NCBI GenBank assembly: GCA_947632555.1 | Contig: CANRPU010000005.1 | Coordinates: forward strand, 118,625-182,624 | Reading direction: 5' to 3' | Origin: an uncultured Lachnospiraceae bacterium | Lineage (GTDB): Bacteria > Bacillota > Clostridia > Lachnospirales > Lachnospiraceae | DNA length: 64,000 bases | In this document: piece after piece, positions 43,243 through 52,683 of the stretch | Layout of the letters: every line of letters starts with the position of its first letter | Position numbering within the stretch: the stretch's first letter is position 1 | Notes under the pieces: model-generated | Databases searched by the model: none | What the model saw: the letters and a program-made list of their open reading frames with translations, nothing else | Told to the model about the DNA's origin: nothing | Translations under genes and position numbers: made by a program

Positions 43243-44913
43243 CTAATCCTCCTTTTTCGGCAGCACGAAAGAGCTCTTTAAAGACACAATACGGTTAAAT
43301 ACCGGCGCGCCTTCTTTGGAGTCCTTATAGTCCACACAAAAGAAGCCGTTGCGCACAAACTGAAAACTCTCAAACGCTTTCGCGTCCGCCAATGCCGGTT
43401 CCAAGCGACAGTCCTTCAATACTTTCAGGGAATTGGGATTCAAATTCAGGCTGCCGTCAGGATTATAAACGCCCTTTTCCTCATCAATAATATTCTCATA
43501 CAATCTTACTTCGGCCTTTACCGACTCGCCGGCAGGCACCCAATGAATCGTGCCCTTGACCTTTCTGCCGTCCGGGCTGTTTCCTCCCTTTGAGGCCGGA
43601 TCATAGGTGCAGTGTACCTCCGTCACCACTCCGTCCGCATCCTTTACGCAGCCGGTACAGGTCACAAAATACGCGTTCATCAGGCGCACTTCATTCCCCG
43701 GGAACATACGGAAATATTTGCGGGGCGGTTCCTCCATGAAATCTTCTCTTTCGATATAGAGCTCCCGGCCGAAAGGGATCTGCCTGCTGCCCAGGCTCTC
43801 GTTTTCCAGATTGTTGGGAGCCGTCAGCAGTTCCGTTTTTCCTTCCGGATAATTGTCTATCACCAGCTTCACCGGATCCAGGACCGCCATCATCCTGGGA
43901 CGCTTCAGTTTCAGGTCCTCCCTGATGCAGTACTCCAGCATCGCGTAGTCTACGGAAGAGTTGGCTTTGGAAACGCCGCATAAATCCACGAAGAGCTTGA
44001 TGGATTCCGGCGTGAACCCGCGGCGGCGCAGGGCCGCGATGGAAACCAGCCTGGGATCGTCCCAGCCGTCCACGATGCCTTCCTCCACCAGCTTTTTGAT
44101 ATAGCGCTTACCGGTGACCACATTGGTCAGATACAGCTTCGCGAACTCGATCTGCCTGGGGGGACGCTCATATTCCAGTTCCCTCACCACCCAGTCGTAA
44201 AGCGGTCTGTGATCCTCAAATTCCAGCGTGCAGATGGAATGGGTGATCCCTTCAATGGCGTCCTCGATGGGATGGGCAAAATCATACATGGGATAGATAC
44301 ACCATTTGTCCCCCGTATTATGATGCGTCATATGCGCTACGCGGTAGATAACCGGATCCCTCATGTTGATATTGGGGGAGGCCATGTCGATCCTGGCCCG
44401 CAGCACCTTTTCCCCGTCCGCGTATTTGCCGTCCCTCATTTCCCCGAACAGCTTCAGGTTTTCTTCCACGCTCCTGCCCGCTCCGGGATCCTCTCTGCCC
44501 GGCTCCGTCAGAGTGCCTCTGTATTCCCGTATCTCATCGGCGCTCAGATCCGATACATAGGCCTTGCCCTTTTTGATCAGCTTCACCGCGCCCTCATACA
44601 TCTGTTCAAAATAGTCGGAAGCAAAAAAGAGTCTGTCCTCCCAGTCCGCTCCCAGCCACGCGATGTCCGCTTTGATGGACTCCACAAATTCTTCCTTCTC
44701 TTTGGTGGGATTGGTGTCATCAAAACGCATGTTAAATTTTCCGCCGTACTTCTGCGCGAGCCCGTAATTCAACAAGATACTCTTGGCATGTCCGATATGC
44801 AGATAACCGTTGGGTTCCGGCGGAAAACGGGTGTGGACCGTATCGTATACTCCCTCCGCCAGATCCTTGTCTATCATCTGTTCAATAAAATTCTTGCTTT
44901 CCGTTTCGCTCAT
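43243..44913 (-). CDS. glnS: Glutamine--tRNA ligase
   Basis: 556 residues, full length. It charges tRNA-Gln directly. The HIGH region is [15 protein letters not shown], and [11 protein letters not shown], the catalytic fold and the two C-terminal anticodon-binding beta barrels ([23 protein letters not shown]) are all clear. The second signature, VMSKRK in E. coli GlnRS, is replaced here by VVTGKRYIK, keeping only the K-R pair. I consider it GlnRS rather than GluRS because of length and of [18 protein letters not shown]. It follows the TIR gene by 33 bp and leads into DUF2225. Confidence 0.93.
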   Translation of the reverse strand: MSETESKNFIEQMIDKDLAEGVYDTVHTRFPPEPNGYLHIGHAKSILLNYGLAQKYGGKFNMRFDDTNPTKEKEEFVESIKADIAWLGADWEDRLFFASDYFEQMYEGAVKLIKKGKAYVSDLSADEIREYRGTLTEPGREDPGAGRSVEENLKLFGEMRDGKYADGEKVLRARIDMASPNINMRDPVIYRVAHMTHHNTGDKWCIYPMYDFAHPIEDAIEGITHSICTLEFEDHRPLYDWVVRELEYERPPRQIEFAKLYLTNVVTGKRYIKKLVEEGIVDGWDDPRLVSIAALRRRGFTPESIKLFVDLCGVSKANSSVDYAMLEYCIREDLKLKRPRMMAVLDPVKLVIDNYPEGKTELLTAPNNLENESLGSRQIPFGRELYIEREDFMEEPPRKYFRMFPGNEVRLMNAYFVTCTGCVKDADGVVTEVHCTYDPASKGGNSPDGRKVKGTIHWVPAGESVKAEVRLYENIIDEEKGVYNPDGSLNLNPNSLKVLKDCRLEPALADAKAFESFQFVRNGFFCVDYKDSKEGAPVFNRIVSLKSSFVLPKKED

Positions 44914-44946
44914 GCTCCCATGCCCTTTCCGTCATCACTTTACCCT

Positions 44947-47451
44947 TTATCTTACCATAGATTCCTCTGCTATTTCAAGCAGTTCTTCCACCGTATAGAC
45001 AGGTACCTCATAGCAGGTTCCTTCGCCGCTGCGCAGATACAGCAGGTTCTGTTCCTCGTCTATCTCCTGCAGCGCCTCGATCACGGCCAAAAGCCTGCCG
45101 TCCCCGCTGAGCATATAGCCGTAAGAAGGACCTCTGACAAACATATCGCCTTCCGAATCTTTCCCCAGATATTCCACGATGTCGCTCTCTGTTTCCGACA
45201 ACGTCCCCACCAGGGTCATATCCTGTGTCTGATAGATTTCTAAAGTATTGTCCGCATAGTCTACAAACAGCAGGCTGTCATCCTCATTGTAAAAGGCGTA
45301 CTGCGCCAGACTGGCTTTCGGCAGTCCCTTCTCTTCCGCCAGCTTGACGGCATCGGAATAACGGATCTCTCCGATGGGCAGCTGCGTTTCCTCCCGGCTT
45401 CCCAGCTTTAAGCCCTCTCCCATACTGTATCCGTAAATGGTGATGCGGTTGCTCTGATAAGGCAGCACTGCCCATCCGTCCGACACTACCCCGAAGTACA
45501 TCACATTCTGGGAATGGCACTGGAAGCGCTGGCTCATGACATAGTCCATCTTGTCCGTCACGTCGATATAGTGCAGCTGGCCGCTGCGGGTAAGCAGCAG
45601 AAACCTGTCACTGTTTACAAATATGGCGCCTCCCGAGATACTGTCCGGCATGGCAAACGACGCGTACACGGAACCGTCCCGCAGGGACAGAAGCTCCGCT
45701 TCGTCGGCCGAGCACAACAGCAGGTTTTCCGCGCCCTCCACGATAGGCAGGAAGAGATGTTCCGCGTAGACATCCGGCAGATGCCTTTCCCATATCACCT
45801 TTCCGTCAGACGCATTGAACGCCTCCGCTTCCGCCTGAAAAGAAGTGCCGTCATCGGATACGCTGTTCAGCGCCAGATAGATCTTTCCGTCCCGGTACGC
45901 CGCCTGCGCCAGATAATCGGCGTCACTTTCCCGGGAAAAGATTTCTCCCGTTTCCAGATCCCAGATCCGCAGGATCTTCCTGTCCGCATTGAGGAAACTG
46001 CCCTCTTCATAGCGGGATTCCATAAACACACAGTAGCGGCTCTCTCCCAGCAGGCAGACCCCGCTGTCGATTCCCGCGGTCCGCGACATTCCTCCCGTTT
46101 CCGAAGCGATATAGGAATCCAGAAGGCGCGCCGTATCCGCGTCATACAAAAACAGGCCCGAGCCTGCCCTGACCAGCAGACGGTTTTCGTCCCTGCCGGT
46201 ATAAACTCCGGAAACGCTCTCCTCCGTTTCCAGCGTAACGGTATCGGGGCCGAAAAGATCCTGTATGACCGCGTTTCCTTCCTCGGCGATATAGACAAAT
46301 CTGTCATTCCCAAGAAAGGCGAAACTGCCGTCATCATGCAGATACGCCGCCGGTATGGTAACCTCCAGGACCTGCTCTTTCGTTTCCAGGTCCCAGACTG
46401 TATAAGTGCCCGAGGAATCCAGCGCCGCCAGGTGCTTTTGATCCTCCGAAACCCTGATCTGCCGCACGGTTCCCGCGGTCTTAAACTGATACTGGGGTTT
46501 GATATAAGCCCCGGTGTCATAAACATGCAGGCTCTCCGTCAGGGCGTACTGCGCCTCTGGAGTGTGGGGCATCTGGTTGCCCTCATAGTCGGTCAGGGCG
46601 GAAACCGCCGTCCTCACCGCTTCTTCCCGATCACCCTCCTGCAGCAGACGCAGCGCTTCTTCCGCCAGCGTCACCGCCTGCTGCCGCAGCAGCTGGTCAT
46701 ACTGCTGCCGGATCATCTCGTTCTGTTCCCGGATCTCTTCATTCTGCGCCTGTATGTCCTGATTCTGCGCTTCTATTTTTTCATTCCGGCTCCGGATCTG
46801 GAGAGCCATCACCGTACTTACCGTTCCAAAGGCAAGGCAGACCGCTCCGGCGGCCAGCGCTGCCGTCAGGACGCGTTTCAGGCGTCTTTCTCTGTGCCGC
46901 TGCCGCAGATCGTCGTAATCCAGTTTAAAGATAGGCGCCAGCAGACGCAGGATCTCCGTTTTCAGGGCCTTTTTCATAGCCGCCCTGTCTTTTCCCCGTA
47001 TATCCGCCGCCAGCGGTTCCATGGCCTTTCTGACTGTCCCGGCAGTACCGTCCGGACGGATAACGGTTTCTTCCGCGTAGAGCAGCTCGTCGGGAAACGA
47101 TTCCGCCGGTTCCCCCTCGATCAGCACCGCCAGTACGTTCTCTCTGCCGTGCATTTTGATAAAGGCTTCTATTTCTTTCCTGCACCAGAGAGATTCCCGC
47201 AGCCTGGGGGAACAGATCACGATCAGGTACTCGGAATCCCGCAGCGCCTGCATGATGGGATCCTCCAGATTGTTGGTCAGGGGAAGTTCGTCCTTGTCCC
47301 GAAATACTCTTTCAATGCGTTTTCTGCCGACCCTGCCTTTTCTCAGGTTGGCAGGCAGCCTGAACGCCTCCAGCTGTCTGTGGAGGGTTTCCGCCGCGAA
47401 CTTATCCAGATCCGCGTGCCGGTAACTGATAAACGCGTCATACTTGTACAT
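44947..47451 (-). CDS. TIR-domain membrane protein with coiled coil and beta-propeller-like C-terminus
   Basis: 834 residues. Residues 1-178 are a TIR domain: box 1 DAFISYRH (5-12), box 2 VFRDKDELP (49-57), and YLIVICSPRLRESLWCRKEIEAF, in which Glu93 sits where catalytic TIR NADases have their glutamate. After a basic stretch there is one transmembrane helix (about 194-216) and a coiled coil of N/Q/E repeats (218-258). The remainder, outside the membrane if the TIR end is inside, resembles a WD40/PQQ-like propeller (TVWDLETKEQ, RIWDLETGEIF). A TIR effector tied to a surface sensor is plausible, but NADase activity and any immune or signalling role are inference. No known defence gene is adjacent. 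Confidence 0.85.
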   Translation of the reverse strand: MYKYDAFISYRHADLDKFAAETLHRQLEAFRLPANLRKGRVGRKRIERVFRDKDELPLTNNLEDPIMQALRDSEYLIVICSPRLRESLWCRKEIEAFIKMHGRENVLAVLIEGEPAESFPDELLYAEETVIRPDGTAGTVRKAMEPLAADIRGKDRAAMKKALKTEILRLLAPIFKLDYDDLRQRHRERRLKRVLTAALAAGAVCLAFGTVSTVMALQIRSRNEKIEAQNQDIQAQNEEIREQNEMIRQQYDQLLRQQAVTLAEEALRLLQEGDREEAVRTAVSALTDYEGNQMPHTPEAQYALTESLHVYDTGAYIKPQYQFKTAGTVRQIRVSEDQKHLAALDSSGTYTVWDLETKEQVLEVTIPAAYLHDDGSFAFLGNDRFVYIAEEGNAVIQDLFGPDTVTLETEESVSGVYTGRDENRLLVRAGSGLFLYDADTARLLDSYIASETGGMSRTAGIDSGVCLLGESRYCVFMESRYEEGSFLNADRKILRIWDLETGEIFSRESDADYLAQAAYRDGKIYLALNSVSDDGTSFQAEAEAFNASDGKVIWERHLPDVYAEHLFLPIVEGAENLLLCSADEAELLSLRDGSVYASFAMPDSISGGAIFVNSDRFLLLTRSGQLHYIDVTDKMDYVMSQRFQCHSQNVMYFGVVSDGWAVLPYQSNRITIYGYSMGEGLKLGSREETQLPIGEIRYSDAVKLAEEKGLPKASLAQYAFYNEDDSLLFVDYADNTLEIYQTQDMTLVGTLSETESDIVEYLGKDSEGDMFVRGPSYGYMLSGDGRLLAVIEALQEIDEEQNLLYLRSGEGTCYEVPVYTVEELLEIAEESMVR

Positions 47452-47520
47452 TCCTTCACCGCTCCTTCATCCTGTTCCTTCGACAACCAGTATTGTATCA
47501 TAGGGCAAATCCGTTCGCAA

Positions 47521-49125
47521 TTACTGATATAAATAGTACACGTCGCAGTACTTCTCCTCAAAGAGCAGCCGCCGGCTCTCAAGACGGGGGCAGAGCTCCA
47601 TGATCCCGGCGATCTGCGCGTCCGCATCCGCTCCCTTGTCCATATACACGATCAATTCCTTCGCGGCCGATATCTCTGCTTCCTCCATCTTCGGGTTCTC
47701 CCCCGCGGCCGCGAACCAGATCGCGGGATACTGAAGCAGCTCATCCGTCACATCCCAGACGCACCATTCCGCGCCGGACTGATACAGATACACCACAGGA
47801 ACCCCCCGTTTGGCCATTTCCTCCGCGTTGGCGGTCTGCGCCCGGTCCTCGGGATAAAGGAACCGCACGCCGTCTGTCCGGTATCCGTTCCACACGGCCG
47901 CCAGGCAGATCACAAGCAGCGCCGCCTTGGCGTAACGGACATACACGGACCATTTCCCGTTTCGGGGAAGCCTCTCCTGCCATAGTACCTTAATCGTCAT
48001 GAAAACCAATAATACCGCGATCCCGTATACCGGAAGCTGATAACGCAGGGAATCATCTCCCAGCAGGAGCGCCGTTCTGGAAACAGTCAGGAAATACCCA
48101 AACACCGCGAACAGCATCATCCAATAGGGGCTGCCGAACCGCCGGAACCACCCCCGTCTTCCCACAATCCCCAGAACCGCCGCCAGAAGAAACGGCCACA
48201 GCAGATGGCCGAACGCGTAGCGGTCCGCCAGATCCGCGAAGAAAGAAAGCCGTTCCGGCGTACCTTCCAGCCGGAAGAAATTCTCCGTGGCCTGCGCTCC
48301 CCGATACCCGTGGAACATCTGTCCCAGACAGGACGGATAGGTGATCCACGCGAGCGCCAGCCCCGCCGCCTGCGCGATGCCATAGCGCACGCAGCCCGCG
48401 ATACTTCTGTCCCGCGCAAGCAGGCGCACGCAGAAAGCGATCCCCAGGAAAAACAGGAAGATAATATAATAATATTGTGTCAGAAATCCCAGATACGTGA
48501 CCGCCGCCATCGGGAGCAGACAGCCCGCCACGGGCAGGCGGCGATCCTCCCGCGTATCCGCGCGCACATGGAGAATGCCGCACAGAAGCACGAACGTGGT
48601 CAGCAGCTCATACATCCTGATAAATACGACGCCGCTCATGGCGCCGCATCCAAGGCCAAAGAACAGCACCGCGAAAAGCGACAGCTTTCTGTCCTTTCCG
48701 CTCACCAGATAGGACAGATAAGCCAGCAGAACGATATTGATCCCATGGAGCAGCAGATTCACGGACAGACCGATCCATTTGGAAAAGACACCGGGAACAA
48801 GGGACGCCGCCGTGTGAAATATCCAGTAATACACCGGCGGATGCACATCCCAGGACTGCACCTGTCTGACCAGTCCGTACTGAAACCGCTGGTCCGGGAG
48901 AACTACAAATTCGTTCCGGTAGGTATCCCGGTCCATCCACCGTCCGTCTTCCACATAGAGGCCGTTCGTGCGGGCAGTGGAATAATAGGTATAATACTCG
49001 TCCTCATGAAATCCCTGTTTCGCCGTACAGAAATAAAAGGCGGCCGCCATCTGTGCCGCCCAGATCAGGACAAACAGGATTATGAACTTGTTGCCGTGTA
49101 TCCGCTGTTTCATCGCGATCCTCAT
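47521..49125 (-). CDS. Multi-pass membrane protein, GT-C glycosyltransferase-like
   Basis: 534 residues with about ten to twelve transmembrane helices. The first extracytoplasmic loop holds FHEDEYYTYYSTA (a DE pair, as in lipid-linked sugar transferases of the GT39/GT83 fold) and later DVHPPVYYW, the GT-C loop motif. It would use an undecaprenyl-linked sugar to decorate an envelope component, but I cannot name the substrate. The ATG overlaps the DHH stop as ATGA, so translation is coupled. A C-terminal soluble segment of about 120 residues follows the helices. Confidence 0.8.
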   Translation of the reverse strand: MRIAMKQRIHGNKFIILFVLIWAAQMAAAFYFCTAKQGFHEDEYYTYYSTARTNGLYVEDGRWMDRDTYRNEFVVLPDQRFQYGLVRQVQSWDVHPPVYYWIFHTAASLVPGVFSKWIGLSVNLLLHGINIVLLAYLSYLVSGKDRKLSLFAVLFFGLGCGAMSGVVFIRMYELLTTFVLLCGILHVRADTREDRRLPVAGCLLPMAAVTYLGFLTQYYYIIFLFFLGIAFCVRLLARDRSIAGCVRYGIAQAAGLALAWITYPSCLGQMFHGYRGAQATENFFRLEGTPERLSFFADLADRYAFGHLLWPFLLAAVLGIVGRRGWFRRFGSPYWMMLFAVFGYFLTVSRTALLLGDDSLRYQLPVYGIAVLLVFMTIKVLWQERLPRNGKWSVYVRYAKAALLVICLAAVWNGYRTDGVRFLYPEDRAQTANAEEMAKRGVPVVYLYQSGAEWCVWDVTDELLQYPAIWFAAAGENPKMEEAEISAAKELIVYMDKGADADAQIAGIMELCPRLESRRLLFEEKYCDVYYLYQ

Positions 49126-50684
49126 TCCGGCTGCCGCGCCATGCCCTCTTTTACGCGCGTACTTTCCGGATCGTCCTCTTCATAAGTACGGGCAAAGATA
49201 TCCCGTTCCACCACGTAAACATCGTGCGGATCGTCACATTTCACCGCCAGATAGTCCCCCGGCTTTCCCAGCATATATTTGTCCGTGTCCCATTGGGTAA
49301 ACACCTTCACTCCCCGCTCCAGCGGTCTGGCCCAGATGTGGGTTTCTCCCGTCGGCACACAGATCCTGGCGTAATCCGTCAGGATCAGGTTGCTTCCGTT
49401 CTGCCGGTTCTTGATCACGGGAACATATTCCGTCTGCTTATCTTCGTAGGCGTAAGGCTCATCCGTAGCCAGATAGGCCTTCTCAAAATTCTTCTTCCAG
49501 TTGGGATAGACCTCTCCCTTGATCCCGATCATCACATAGAGATCCTCTTCCACGGTCATCTCCACATCTCCCTCCAGCGTACGGATGGTGATGGGGGTTC
49601 CCACCGGAAGCACTTCGTCCGCCCTGACATAGCCCACCGGGATCTTTTTCTTGGTATAACGCTTCATCTTGGAAAGGTCCGCCTCATAATCCTTCGCGTA
49701 GATAAGGGTAAAGCTGTCAAAATACTGCGTCATGCGGTTATTGAAATACCCCTCCGCGTGCAGGGTGGGATACTTTTCCTCATAAAGCTTCATGCTGATA
49801 AAACCGCCGGCCTTCTCAAAATGACCGCCGCCGGAACCGATGTCCTCGGTCAGATACGCGGCCAGTTCACTGGCGTTGACCTCCCTGACGCAGCTCCGCA
49901 CCGAAAGCTTGTAGCCGTCCGCCCACTGGTTATACACCACGCAGGTCTTGATGCAGTCCACCTGCAGCAGGAAATCACTGATAAGCCCCAGGATGTTGGG
50001 ATCGCAGGGCTGGGACTTGATGACCGCGAATCCATAGTCATCGTTATAACTGCAGCGTATCATGGCGATACCCGCTATTTCCAGTTCCTCCAGGGACAGG
50101 TTGGAATTGCGGAACAGCGTGATCAGGCTTTTGTCAAAATCCAGCTCCTCCCGCATATCCAGGTCCAGCGGATTGGACAATTCGGAAAACTGATTGGTAT
50201 CCGTATACAGTCCGTAGTAAAGCGCGGTCCCCAGGCCGTTTTCGTCCGTCACTTTATAACCCTCGTCCGTGATCAGCTTCCATACCAGTGTGGAACAGCT
50301 TCCCAGGTTGGGATTGATGATGCTTAAGGGAACGTCGGTGATCTCCACCTGATGATGGTCTACAATGGCCGCCTCGTCCGCCTCCAGCCTGGTGACGTTG
50401 CCCGCTCCGTACTGACAGTCCACCGTCACCACCAGCCCTTTCCTGCGGATGGGTTCGGTTCCGTTCTGCTTCAGATATTCTATGGGAAGTTTCAGTTTCT
50501 CCACCATCAGCTTCAGATTGGACTTCTGAATTTCGCTCCTGCCGCTGTAGACCAGACTGACGTCCTTCCCCCTGCTTTTAAAATAACAGTAGAGCCCATA
50601 ACCGGCGGCCAAAGCATCCGCATCGGGATTATCATGGCACTGCACGGTAATGGGATTGTATTGTTCCAGATCCTTCAAATCCAC
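49122..50684 (-). CDS. DHH-family phosphoesterase
   Basis: 520 residues. DHH phosphoesterase core: CHDNPDADALAAGYGL (motif I), VDCQYGAGN (motif II), and AAIVDHHQVEI (DHH motif). GSGGGHFEKAGGFIS in the middle is the DHHA1 nucleic-acid/phosphate-binding domain. Such proteins cleave small RNAs (nanoRNase), cyclic di-AMP or phosphoester substrates; here the C-terminal 180 residues are an additional domain I do not recognise, and no membrane segment (as in GdpP) is present. The GTG start is preceded by GGGGGG. It is coupled to the GT-C gene downstream (ATGA). Confidence 0.88.
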   Translation of the reverse strand: MDLKDLEQYNPITVQCHDNPDADALAAGYGLYCYFKSRGKDVSLVYSGRSEIQKSNLKLMVEKLKLPIEYLKQNGTEPIRRKGLVVTVDCQYGAGNVTRLEADEAAIVDHHQVEITDVPLSIINPNLGSCSTLVWKLITDEGYKVTDENGLGTALYYGLYTDTNQFSELSNPLDLDMREELDFDKSLITLFRNSNLSLEELEIAGIAMIRCSYNDDYGFAVIKSQPCDPNILGLISDFLLQVDCIKTCVVYNQWADGYKLSVRSCVREVNASELAAYLTEDIGSGGGHFEKAGGFISMKLYEEKYPTLHAEGYFNNRMTQYFDSFTLIYAKDYEADLSKMKRYTKKKIPVGYVRADEVLPVGTPITIRTLEGDVEMTVEEDLYVMIGIKGEVYPNWKKNFEKAYLATDEPYAYEDKQTEYVPVIKNRQNGSNLILTDYARICVPTGETHIWARPLERGVKVFTQWDTDKYMLGKPGDYLAVKCDDPHDVYVVERDIFARTYEEDDPESTRVKEGMARQPE

Positions 50685-50708
50685 GTTTCTTTCCCCCCGC
50701 CGGCCTGC

Positions 50709-51887
50709 TCAGTGATGGAACAGGCGGATGCCGGTAAACGCCATTACCATATCGTATTTATCGCAGCACTCGATCACCAGGTCATCCCGAACGGAACCGC
50801 CCGGCTGCGCGATATATTTCACGCCGCTCTTGCGCGCTCTTTCCACATTGTCCGAAAACGGGAAGAACGCATCGGAACCCAGCGTCACATCCCGCAGGCC
50901 GTCCAGCCAGGCCCGCTTTTCTTCTCTTGTAAACACGGGAGGCTTTACCCGGAAAACCTTCTGCCACGCCCCTTCCGCCAATACATCCATATACTCTTCC
51001 CCGATATAGTTGTCAATGGCATTGTCCCTGTCCGCCCTGCCAAGCGTATCCACAAACTGCAGGGAAAGGACCTGCGGGGACTGCCGCAGATACCAGTTGT
51101 CGGCCTTCTGTCCGGCCAGCCTGGTACAGTGTACCCTGGACTGCTGTCCGGCGCCGATGCCGATAGCCTGACCGCCCTTTACGTAGCATACGGAATTGGA
51201 CTGGGTATATTTCAAAGTGATCAGGGCGATCTTCATATCCGCCAGAGCCTGCGCCGGGAGCTCTTTGTTCTTGGTTACGATGTTTCCAAGAAGCGCGTCA
51301 TCTATGGCCAGCTCATTTCTTCCCTGCTCAAAAGTAACACCGTATACCTGCTTTCTTTCCACGGGAGCCGGTCTGTAGGCAGGATCCATCTGCAGGATAT
51401 TGTACGCGCCCTTTTTCTTGCTCTTCAGCAGTTCCAGGGCCTCGTCGGTATAGCCGGGGGCGATCACGCCGTCGGATACTTCCCTTTTGATCAGGCGCGC
51501 CGTGTCCGCGTCACAGACATCGGAAAGCGCGATAAAATCTCCGAAGGAAGACATCCTGTCCGCTCCCCTTGCCCTGGCGTAGGCGCAGGCCAGGGGAGAA
51601 AGCTCTCCCAGATCGTCCACCCAGTATATCTTCGCCAGCGTTTCATCTAGGGGCAGCCCCACCGCCGCTCCCGCCGGTGACACATGTTTGAAGGAGGCCG
51701 CCGCGGGAAGTCCCGTCGCGGTCTTCAGCTCGCTCACCAGCTGCCAGCCGTTTAACGCATCCAGAAAATTGATGTATCCCGGCCTGCCGTTCAAGACTGC
51801 CACAGGCAGCTCACCGCCGTCCTCCATAAAAATGCGGGAAGGCTTCTGGTTGGGATTGCATCCGTATTTCAGTTCAAATTCTTTCAT
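50709..51887 (-). CDS. Stand-alone AICAR transformylase (PurH C-terminal part)
   Basis: 392 residues. Phosphoribosylaminoimidazolecarboxamide formyltransferase, the ninth step of purine synthesis. It starts ELKYGCNPNQKPSRI and carries the catalytic KH in SFKHVSPAG and the DVTLGSDAFFPF substrate stretch. The IMP cyclohydrolase domain found at the N-terminus of normal PurH is missing; that activity is supplied by the upstream archaeal-type PurO. The ATG has AGAGGAAT upstream. Its 3' neighbour DHH begins 24 bp later. Confidence 0.94.
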   Translation of the reverse strand: MKEFELKYGCNPNQKPSRIFMEDGGELPVAVLNGRPGYINFLDALNGWQLVSELKTATGLPAAASFKHVSPAGAAVGLPLDETLAKIYWVDDLGELSPLACAYARARGADRMSSFGDFIALSDVCDADTARLIKREVSDGVIAPGYTDEALELLKSKKKGAYNILQMDPAYRPAPVERKQVYGVTFEQGRNELAIDDALLGNIVTKNKELPAQALADMKIALITLKYTQSNSVCYVKGGQAIGIGAGQQSRVHCTRLAGQKADNWYLRQSPQVLSLQFVDTLGRADRDNAIDNYIGEEYMDVLAEGAWQKVFRVKPPVFTREEKRAWLDGLRDVTLGSDAFFPFSDNVERARKSGVKYIAQPGGSVRDDLVIECCDKYDMVMAFTGIRLFHH

Positions 51888-51969
51888 GATTCCTCTTTTC
51901 CGCCGCCTGCAGTGCGGCCGCTTTCCATAAAAACTTTGTTTCCGCTATCTTTTTACGCGTGATCCTGGT

Positions 51970-52683
51970 TTATTTGTTTTTATTCACGATCCTGGTTTCA
52001 TATTTTCCGCTCTCGATGTCAATATATCTGACAAAAAGGGAAACCTTGTTCTCCTCGTTTAAGCTCTCCCAGATCAGGCCGGTAAACGCGTCAATATCGT
52101 TGCCGATCCCCACCAGCTTCGGTTCTCCCTCAAAACTGGGCAGCGGATTGCCGTCATGCATGTATGTATGGATGAAGCGCCCCTCTCCCGCCTTGGGATT
52201 CTCATAAGCAAAGGTAAAACGGCAGCAGGAAGACGGATCCCCGTGATTGCTCTTCAAAATGGACATGGCATAGTTGTACTTTCCGTTTTCCACATGCATG
52301 ATCCCGGATATCCTGGGTGTATAATTCGGCGCGTCCGGCTCAAATTCCCTGCCGCGCAGTGACTGCTCGAAGGTCAGCTGTCTGTCCATTCCTCCGTAGA
52401 TCGTATCCGTCTGATCGCCGTTGGTAATAATGGTCTTGTTTCCCAGCACCCGCACCGGCGCGTAGATGATCAGACTGGGATCCTCCAGTCTGGAAGGATC
52501 AAACGCCTGGGTGCGGATTCCCTGTCCCTCCTCCACAAAAACGCGGTTGCGGCTGTTGGCGCTGCGCCCCATGATAAAATAAGCCGCCGCCGCGTACCTG
52601 CCGTTTTCCGATCTTCCCAGCACAATCCCTCTTCCGGGATAGCTGTTGTTTTCCAGTTCCTGTTTCAGTGACACAATGTTCAT
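51970..52683 (-). CDS. purO: IMP cyclohydrolase, archaeal type
   Basis: 237 residues. The sequence YPGRGIVLGRSENGRYAAAAYFIMGRSANSRNRVF is that of the PurO family, the alternative enzyme for closing FAICAR to IMP. It pairs here with a transformylase that lacks its own cyclohydrolase half, so together they replace bifunctional PurH. The ATG overlaps the GGDEF-EAL stop as ATGA; 82 bp separate it from the transformylase gene. Confidence 0.93.
   Translation of the reverse strand: MNIVSLKQELENNSYPGRGIVLGRSENGRYAAAAYFIMGRSANSRNRVFVEEGQGIRTQAFDPSRLEDPSLIIYAPVRVLGNKTIITNGDQTDTIYGGMDRQLTFEQSLRGREFEPDAPNYTPRISGIMHVENGKYNYAMSILKSNHGDPSSCCRFTFAYENPKAGEGRFIHTYMHDGNPLPSFEGEPKLVGIGNDIDAFTGLIWESLNEENKVSLFVRYIDIESGKYETRIVNKNK

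Noticed and set aside
45514..47532. Plus-strand open frame of 672 codons
   Set aside because: It mirrors the TIR gene on the minus strand, which has recognisable domains; the plus frame has a composition typical of antisense frames (many H, Q and R).
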